This document shows, in pieces, positions 31,617 through 37,730 of a stretch of 37,730 nt of DNA (its first letter is position 1; every line of letters starts with the position of its first letter). Under the pieces are notes generated by a model. That model saw nothing but the letters and a program-made list of their open reading frames with translations, had not been told where the DNA came from and ran no database searches. The position numbers and the translations under genes were made by a program. Where the stretch lies: NCBI GenBank assembly GCA_947450005.1, contig CANFTU010000003.1:1-37730 (forward strand). The letters are read 5' to 3'. This DNA comes from Comamonadaceae bacterium (GTDB lineage Bacteria; Pseudomonadota; Gammaproteobacteria; Burkholderiales; Burkholderiaceae_C).

Positions 31617-34600
31617 TTAAGCCGCTGGGGTGGTGATCGGTCCTTTGCCGCTGAAGCGCTCCAGCGCCAGGTACAACACCGGCGTGACGAACAGCGTGAT
31701 CGCCTGCGAAAACACCAAGCCGCCGACGACCGCCAAGCCCAGAGGTTGACGGAGCTCGGCGCCGGCGCCCAGACCCATCGCAATCGGTAAAGCGCCGACC
31801 AACGCGGCTAGCGTGGTCATCATGATGGGGCGAAAGCGCAACACACAGGCCTCGTGAATGGCTGTTTCGGGGCTCATGCCCTCGTGGCGCTGTGCCTCCA
31901 ACGCGAAGTCGATCATCATGATGGCGTTCTTCTTGACGATGCCGATCAGCATCACGATACCGATGGTTGCGATCAGCGTGAGGTCCTGCCCGAAAAACAT
32001 CAAGGTCCCCAGCGCACCCATGGCCGCCGACGGCAGGCCCGCCAAAATCGTGATCGGGTGGATATAGCTCTCATACAGAACCCCCAGCAGCACGTAAATC
32101 ACCACCAAGGCCGCAGCCACCAGCACCAGTTGACTGCCCTGGGAATTTTTGAAGACGGCGGCGTCACCCCCATAGGTGGTAATCACGGACGACGGCATTT
32201 GCATCGCTTCGCGCGCCTGGTCGATCTTGGTGGTCGCATCGCCCAGCGCCGTTCCCGGCGCAAGGTTGAACGAGACGGTGACCGCCTGCAATTGCCCCAC
32301 GTGGTTGATGGCGGTCGGGCTGGAGCTTCGTTCCACCGTGGTGAAGCTGCTGATGGGAACCAACGTCCCGCCGCTGGCACGCACGTAAATACTGTTCAAG
32401 GCGAATTCATCCTGCTTGGCTTCCGGCGCCAGTTCCATGATCACCTGGTAGGTGTCGGTGGGCAGGTAAATGGTGGACACCTGGCGCTCGCCGAAGGCGC
32501 TGTACAGGGCGTTGCGGACCGCCTCCATGCTCACGCCCAGCGCGTTGGCGCGGTCACGGTCAATCTTGAGTTGGGCTTGCAGGCCGCGCATCTGCGCATC
32601 GCTGGTGACGTCGCGGAAAATCGGGTCCGCGCGCATCTTCTCCTGCAGCTTGGCCGACCATCCGCCCAGCTCCTCGGGGCGCAGGCTTTGCATGATGTAC
32701 TGGTATTGGGCTTTGCTTTGGCGGCCGCCGAGCTGCAGGTTCTGCACCGGACGCATGAACACATTCAGGCCCGCCACCGAACGCAGTTTGCGCCGTAGCC
32801 CTTCAATCACCTTTTTTGCCGGTACCCGCTGGTTGGCCGGCTTAAGGGTGATGAACATGCGTCCAATACTCTGGCTGTTGCTGCCGCCGTTGAACGAATT
32901 CACCGCCGCCACGTTCTCGTCATTGCGGATGATGGTGGCCGCACGCTCCTGCAATTGCACCATTGCCGGGAAAGAGACGTCTTCGCCGCCCTCGGTGGTG
33001 ACGATGATCTGGCCGATGTCCTCTTCCGGGAAAAATCCTTTGGGAATCACGTTGACCATGTACACGGTACCGCCCAACGTCGCCAGCGCAATCAGCAAGA
33101 CCAGCTTGCGCCAACGCAGGGCCAGGTTCAACACACGCACGTACCCGGCCAGCAGCAGGTTGAAAGCGCGCTCAAACAGGCGGACCAGCGCGCCGGGAGG
33201 CTTTTTGTGCGCCTCATCGGTCAAAAACCGGCTGGCCAGCATGGGCACCAAGGTCAGTGAAACAAAGGCGGAGACCAGAATGGACAGGCCCACCACCACA
33301 GCAAATTCGTGGAACAGCAAACCGATCACGCCAGGCATGAAGAAAATCGGGATGAACACCGCGACCAGCGAGACCGAGATGGAAATAATGGTGAAGCCCA
33401 CTTCGCGCGCTCCGCGCAACGCGGCGCTGAACGGCTCTTCGCCTTTTTCCACGTGGCGGATGATGTTCTCGAGCACCACGATCGCGTCGTCCACCACCAA
33501 TCCGACGGCCAGTGTCAGGCCCAGGAGCGAAATGTTGTCTAGGCTGTAATTCAACCCCCACAGCAAGGCAAGCGCGCCCATCAAGGAGATCGGCAAGGAC
33601 AATGTGGGAATCACGGTGGCCACAAAACGGCGCAAAAACAAAAAGATCACCAGCACCACCAACGCAATCGTGCCGGCCAGTGTCAGCGTCACATCGTGCA
33701 GCGCCTCGCGCACCGATGCCGAACGGTCATTGATGGGTGTCATGGACACCGAGCTAGGCATCTGGGCCTGTAACTCGGGCAGCTTGGCGCGGATGGTGTC
33801 CACCACTTTCACCGTATTCGCACCCGGTTGGCGCTGGATCGCAATCGTGATCGACGTATCGCCATTGAATGTCGCCCAGGTCCGCAGGTTCTCGATACTG
33901 TCTTCCACCTTGGCCACATCACGCAGGCGCACCGGAAAACCGCCTTTGGTGCTGATGATCAAGTTGCCGAAATCGCGCGCATTGGTCAGTTGCTTGTTGG
34001 CCTGAAGAATCAGCGATTGCTTGGGCCCATCCAAGGTGCCAACCGGGGTATTGACGTTGGCTGCCCGCAAGGCGGCGCTGAGTTCATCCAGGCCGATGTT
34101 GCTGGCCAGCAGCGCATCAGGCTTGACCCGGACCCGCACCGCAAAGCGCTTGGCGCCGTAAATATTCACTTGCGCGACACCGTCCACCGTAGACAGCGTG
34201 GGGGAGACCAGATGGTCCGCATAGTCCTGCAGCTCCTGGGGCGAAAGCGAAGGCGAGGTCATCGACAGGAACAGCACCGGCGCATCCGCCGGATTCACCT
34301 TGCGGTAGGACGGAGGGTTGGTCATGTCCTGAGGCAGCGAGCGCTGCGCCCGCAGCAGGGCCGCTTGCACATCGACAGCGGCCGCGTCAATATCGCGGCC
34401 TTCCTCGAATTCCAGCGTGATGGACGTATTGCCCAAACCGCTGCTGGAGCTGATGGTGCGCAGTCCGGGGACGGTTTGGAACTGCTTTTCCAAGGGCAGC
34501 GCCACCGAGGTCGCCATGGTTTCCGGGTTGGCGCCGGGCAGGGACGCCGACACATTGATCACCGGGGTGTCGTAGCTGGGCAGGGCTGAGACCGGAATAT

Positions 34601-34691
34601 TGTTGAAGCCAATGACGCCTGCCGCCACGATGGCAACGTTGAGCAACACCGTCATCACCGGACGGCGTATGAAAACTTCCGAAAAATTCAT
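31617..34691 (-). CDS. RND-family multidrug efflux permease (HAE1/AcrB-MdtB type)
   Basis: MNFSEVFIRRPVMTVLLNVAIVAAG; GLTLAVGLVVDDAIVVLENI; 1024 aa; GIVMLIGIVKKNAIMMIDFALEAQR. Confidence 0.97.
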   Translation of the reverse strand: MNFSEVFIRRPVMTVLLNVAIVAAGVIGFNNIPVSALPSYDTPVINVSASLPGANPETMATSVALPLEKQFQTVPGLRTISSSSGLGNTSITLEFEEGRDIDAAAVDVQAALLRAQRSLPQDMTNPPSYRKVNPADAPVLFLSMTSPSLSPQELQDYADHLVSPTLSTVDGVAQVNIYGAKRFAVRVRVKPDALLASNIGLDELSAALRAANVNTPVGTLDGPKQSLILQANKQLTNARDFGNLIISTKGGFPVRLRDVAKVEDSIENLRTWATFNGDTSITIAIQRQPGANTVKVVDTIRAKLPELQAQMPSSVSMTPINDRSASVREALHDVTLTLAGTIALVVLVIFLFLRRFVATVIPTLSLPISLMGALALLWGLNYSLDNISLLGLTLAVGLVVDDAIVVLENIIRHVEKGEEPFSAALRGAREVGFTIISISVSLVAVFIPIFFMPGVIGLLFHEFAVVVGLSILVSAFVSLTLVPMLASRFLTDEAHKKPPGALVRLFERAFNLLLAGYVRVLNLALRWRKLVLLIALATLGGTVYMVNVIPKGFFPEEDIGQIIVTTEGGEDVSFPAMVQLQERAATIIRNDENVAAVNSFNGGSNSQSIGRMFITLKPANQRVPAKKVIEGLRRKLRSVAGLNVFMRPVQNLQLGGRQSKAQYQYIMQSLRPEELGGWSAKLQEKMRADPIFRDVTSDAQMRGLQAQLKIDRDRANALGVSMEAVRNALYSAFGERQVSTIYLPTDTYQVIMELAPEAKQDEFALNSIYVRASGGTLVPISSFTTVERSSSPTAINHVGQLQAVTVSFNLAPGTALGDATTKIDQAREAMQMPSSVITTYGGDAAVFKNSQGSQLVLVAAALVVIYVLLGVLYESYIHPITILAGLPSAAMGALGTLMFFGQDLTLIATIGIVMLIGIVKKNAIMMIDFALEAQRHEGMSPETAIHEACVLRFRPIMMTTLAALVGALPIAMGLGAGAELRQPLGLAVVGGLVFSQAITLFVTPVLYLALERFSGKGPITTPAA

Positions 34692-36052
34692 GGTGCAGCC
34701 TTGGGCTTGCCGGCTGAATCCGCGGCGCCTGCAGCAGCCGGGCCCGAGCCATTCGGCGTGGAGGCACTGGACGCCGCAGCACTGGCAGCGCCCTGGGGGC
34801 CGTCCTTATTGTCTTTGGCGCGCTCCACCACGGCGCTGCCCGGGCGCAGGTTTTGCTTGCCATCGAGCACCACGCTTTCACCCGCTTCCACGCCGCTGAT
34901 AGCCACTTCTGCGCCTTGCGGTTGCAATACCTTCACTGGACGCACCACCGCCTTGCCGTTCTCGACCACGTAGACCGTGGTTCCGCGCGAGCCATAAATC
35001 ACCGCCGCCTGCGGCACCACCAAGGCGTCCTTGACCTCGCGCAAAACCTGCTGCACCTCAACAAAGGCGCCGGGCCAGAGCTTCTCATCGTCGTTCTTGA
35101 AATAGGCCTTGGCCTTGACAACGCCGGATGCCGTGTCCACCGCGCTGTCGACAAACTGCAGTTTGCCCTTGAATGTGCCGCCGTTGTCGGGCAGGGTCGC
35201 GGTGACAGGGGCACCGTCTTTCTGGAGCCCGGCCAATGCATCGGCGATATTGCGTTGCGGCAGCGTGAATGTCACAGCAATCGGGCTGATCTGGGTGATG
35301 GTGACCAACACGGTCTTGTTGGCTTCCACCGCCGAACCGGCGCTTACATTGACCACGCCCACACGACCGCTCTGCGGCGCGCTGATGCGAGCGTAGGACT
35401 GCGCCACCCGGGTGGCATCGATTGCCGCCTTGTCGGCGTTAACGGTCGCCTGCCAGCTTTCAACCGCTGCCAGGTTGGTGTCGACCGAGCCTTGCGAGAT
35501 GAACTGCCGCGCGAGCAGGTCCTGTGCCCGCCGCAGTTGGCGCTGCGCGTCGGCCAGTGCCGCTGAATCTTTGGCCAGTTGGGCCTGGGCCTTGGCGATA
35601 TTGGCCTCTTCGGTACGGGCGTCCAGACTGAAGAGCAGTTCGCCCGCCTTCACGTACTGGCCGTCTTTAACATTGACCTTGGTAATCACCGAATTGACCT
35701 GCGGTTTGACGTCCACGGTGCGGATCGGGGTAACAACGCCCGCCGAGCGCAAGCGCACGGCAAGGTCTTTCATCTCCACTTTGACGGTGGTCACGGTCAC
35801 CGGAGGCGCCGGCGCTGCCGATGCACCAGCGCTTGGCATGGCCGGCACGCCACCGCTGGCCGCACTGCCCGCTGCAGCAGGGGCGGCGGGGGTGGTAGGT
35901 GGACCCCCAGTCGCCGCAGCCGGCGGTGAAGAGACTGCCGCTGGGGTGTCTGCACCGTCCTTTTTGCCACACGCCGCGAGCAAAGCGCCCATGGCCAACA
36001 CCACCACACCACCGCGCGCCACCGCAAGCGTCCAACAAAAATTCTTGGTCAT
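34688..36052 (-). CDS. RND efflux periplasmic adaptor (membrane fusion) lipoprotein
   Basis: Lipobox MGALLAACGKKDG; VDVKPQVNSVITKVNVKDGQYVKAGELLFSLDARTEEANIAKAQAQL; 4-nt ATGA overlap with permease. Confidence 0.95.
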   Translation of the reverse strand: MTKNFCWTLAVARGGVVVLAMGALLAACGKKDGADTPAAVSSPPAAATGGPPTTPAAPAAAGSAASGGVPAMPSAGASAAPAPPVTVTTVKVEMKDLAVRLRSAGVVTPIRTVDVKPQVNSVITKVNVKDGQYVKAGELLFSLDARTEEANIAKAQAQLAKDSAALADAQRQLRRAQDLLARQFISQGSVDTNLAAVESWQATVNADKAAIDATRVAQSYARISAPQSGRVGVVNVSAGSAVEANKTVLVTITQISPIAVTFTLPQRNIADALAGLQKDGAPVTATLPDNGGTFKGKLQFVDSAVDTASGVVKAKAYFKNDDEKLWPGAFVEVQQVLREVKDALVVPQAAVIYGSRGTTVYVVENGKAVVRPVKVLQPQGAEVAISGVEAGESVVLDGKQNLRPGSAVVERAKDNKDGPQGAASAAASSASTPNGSGPAAAGAADSAGKPKAAP

Positions 36053-36180
36053 CGCATACCCAAATCAAAAATGAAGTGACAGCGCGCCGCAACGCCGCGA
36101 CGGCGCCGGTGCACACAATGGTGCATCTTATCGTTTCGATGCGACAGAGCTGTAAAGCGCCGGGCCCAGGCGCCGGGGGC

Positions 36181-37554
36181 TCAGGGCTTCAAACGCAATG
36201 CCAGGACCTTATCGGCCACACATCGTCCTTGGGTCTGCCCGCCTTCGCTGCCAAAACGGAAATGGATGCCCGCGTACATGCGGGACAACGACGCTTCGTT
36301 GGCGGCTGCGCTGAAACTGGGGAAGGTGCGCGGTCCCCAGCCGCGGTCGTTGTGCGTGTTGTCGACAAACTTCAGGTCTTTGCCGAACTGCTGCTCCAAG
36401 ACTCCGGCAGCAGCACTGGACTGCACCGAATGGCCGGATGGGTACTCCGGAAAATTGGGGGTGGTGAACAGCGGCGTGACCCAGTTGCTGTCGATAAACA
36501 GTTGGATATAGGTCACCGGGCGGATCAGGTTGTAGCGGTACTTGGCCGCCCATCCGGCGACAAACGCGTCAGACATGGCCATGTTCAACAGCGCATGGGT
36601 GGCTGCCGCGCGGCCCAGGTCGGCTTTCTGGGCCCGGACCAAATCATTGGCGATATAGGACCAGTGACCGGCGGGCGTGGGCGTCTTGGCCGGATCGTCC
36701 GCCCAATACAGGGCGAACTGACGCTGCTCCTGGGTCGCGGCATTGCTGATGTCGAAGACCTCTTTAGCAGCGCGGAAAAAAGTGGAATCGGCCTCTTCCG
36801 CGAATGGCGGGTGCGGCGGGGGCACGCAGTCCTGGGCCGACTTCAGCACAAAGGGCCGGACTTCGCCCCACCAGGACAGCAGCGGCGGCAGGTATTTGGA
36901 GGGTGTTGCGCTCCAGCTGCCGGGGCCGCTGGGCGGCACGTAGTTGGCGCGGGTGCGGCGCAGCGGGCCCCAGGCTTCGTGGCCGCCGTCGGTGCGGGCC
37001 CAGGTCATGATGGCCATGGCCATGAGTTTGCCGAAGGTCTCGGAGCGGTTGGTGATGTCCGCCGTCACGGTGGAGGGGTCGAAGTCGTCGGGATACTTGA
37101 GGGGCAGGCTGCGCTCCAGCAGATCGATGCGGCCCTTGTTCTCGGCGCTGGCGTTGCTGAACATCATGCGGGTCATCATCGCCATGGACGCATTGGCCAC
37201 GGTCGGCCAGTGCAAGGGTTCGTCGGGCTGCGCCCAGGGCAGTGAGCTCAGCTCATTGAGTTGCCCCGCCAGACTTTGATGCCCCGGCATCCCCGGCACG
37301 ACCGATTCGTAAAGCGTCAGCCCCAGATAACCCAGCGTGCGCGCCGCCACCGGTGGGCTGTTCCCGGGCGTTTGCTGGATCAGTTGGGAGACCAGGTAAA
37401 ACCACTCATAGGCGACGGCGGAGCTATAAGCGCTGGCAGGCGGAGCCAGGGGGCTGGCAGGCTGCGTCTGAGCGCGGGCAGGGAACAGGCACACAAGTGC
37501 ACCCAGCATGAGCGTGGCAAAGGCGCGGGCGACGAGGGCGCGTACCGGTGTCAT
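36181..37554 (-). CDS. Vanadium-dependent haloperoxidase / PAP2-family secreted protein
   Basis: KYRYNLIRP (KX6RP), YPSGHSVQ (PSGH), SRMYAGIH (SRX3GXH); signal peptide MTPVRALVARAFATLMLGALVCLFPARAQTQ; ATG at 37554 preferred. Confidence 0.92.
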   Translation of the reverse strand: MTPVRALVARAFATLMLGALVCLFPARAQTQPASPLAPPASAYSSAVAYEWFYLVSQLIQQTPGNSPPVAARTLGYLGLTLYESVVPGMPGHQSLAGQLNELSSLPWAQPDEPLHWPTVANASMAMMTRMMFSNASAENKGRIDLLERSLPLKYPDDFDPSTVTADITNRSETFGKLMAMAIMTWARTDGGHEAWGPLRRTRANYVPPSGPGSWSATPSKYLPPLLSWWGEVRPFVLKSAQDCVPPPHPPFAEEADSTFFRAAKEVFDISNAATQEQRQFALYWADDPAKTPTPAGHWSYIANDLVRAQKADLGRAAATHALLNMAMSDAFVAGWAAKYRYNLIRPVTYIQLFIDSNWVTPLFTTPNFPEYPSGHSVQSSAAAGVLEQQFGKDLKFVDNTHNDRGWGPRTFPSFSAAANEASLSRMYAGIHFRFGSEGGQTQGRCVADKVLALRLKP

Positions 37555-37730
37555 GGCGCACTCCAGGGGCGAAGGCCGCTTTGGCGGTCGAGCACATAAA
37601 AACCATCGGCGTTGGCGGTAATCCACTCGCTCCACCCGGCACCCGGCCATTGCACGCGCACTTTGGCTTGTGGGGCATCAGCCAAACCGAAATGCATCCA
37701 ACCCAGATGGCCGCTGGCGTGGCCACCGCC
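37551..37730 (-). CDS. C-terminal fragment of ASPIC/UnbV (CRTAC1-type) domain protein (runs off right edge)
   Basis: Manual translation GGGHASGHLGWMHFGLADAPQAKVRVQWPGAGWSEWITANADGFYVLDRQSGLRPWSAP*: 'HFGLADA..VRVQWPG' resembles ASPIC/UnbV; stop overlaps haloperoxidase ATG (ATGA). Confidence 0.65.
   Translation of the reverse strand, partial: GGGHASGHLGWMHFGLADAPQAKVRVQWPGAGWSEWITANADGFYVLDRQSGLRPWSAP

Noticed and set aside
31854-33549. Long plus-strand ORFs (314 and 359 aa) opposite the RND permease
   Set aside because: Antisense to a canonical AcrB-type gene with conserved motifs throughout.
36160-36181. GCGCC...GGCGC inverted repeat as a terminator after the haloperoxidase
   Set aside because: Short GC-only repeat with no T-run in either direction; cannot be supported as an intrinsic terminator.

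Overview
The window reads as a gene-dense chromosomal segment of a GC-rich betaproteobacterium, probably Burkholderiales/Comamonadaceae (inferred from protein character and gene order). Most of it is housekeeping: rnm/trpH-like PHP phosphatase - yciO - M50 peptidase - trpS - EamA exporter; ribF - ileS - lspA; purN; rsmB-like methyltransferase; rpmB-rpmG; trxB <> ftsK - lolA - rarA; livHMGF; and an RND efflux pair. I found no tRNA/rRNA genes, CRISPR arrays, IS elements or phage genes, and nothing I can defend as a wholly new multi-gene system. Items worth a second look: (i) a secreted vanadium-haloperoxidase-family protein translationally coupled to the C-terminus of an apparent ASPIC/UnbV (CRTAC1-type) protein at the right edge; (ii) TrpS with a C-terminal YegP/DUF1508-like extension; (iii) a signal-peptide-bearing Lig E-type ATP-dependent DNA ligase just downstream of an HNH nuclease; (iv) a fatty-acid desaturase with a long C-terminal extension resembling ISL3-type transposase C-termini; (v) a one-sided distribution of the KOPS-like octamer GGGNAGGG (12 on +, 0 on - by manual scan) in a window that contains ftsK; (vi) an uncharacterised secreted outer-membrane beta-barrel candidate; (vii) a paired-hairpin leader before a glycine-zipper gene and a G-quadruplex motif between ribF and ileS.
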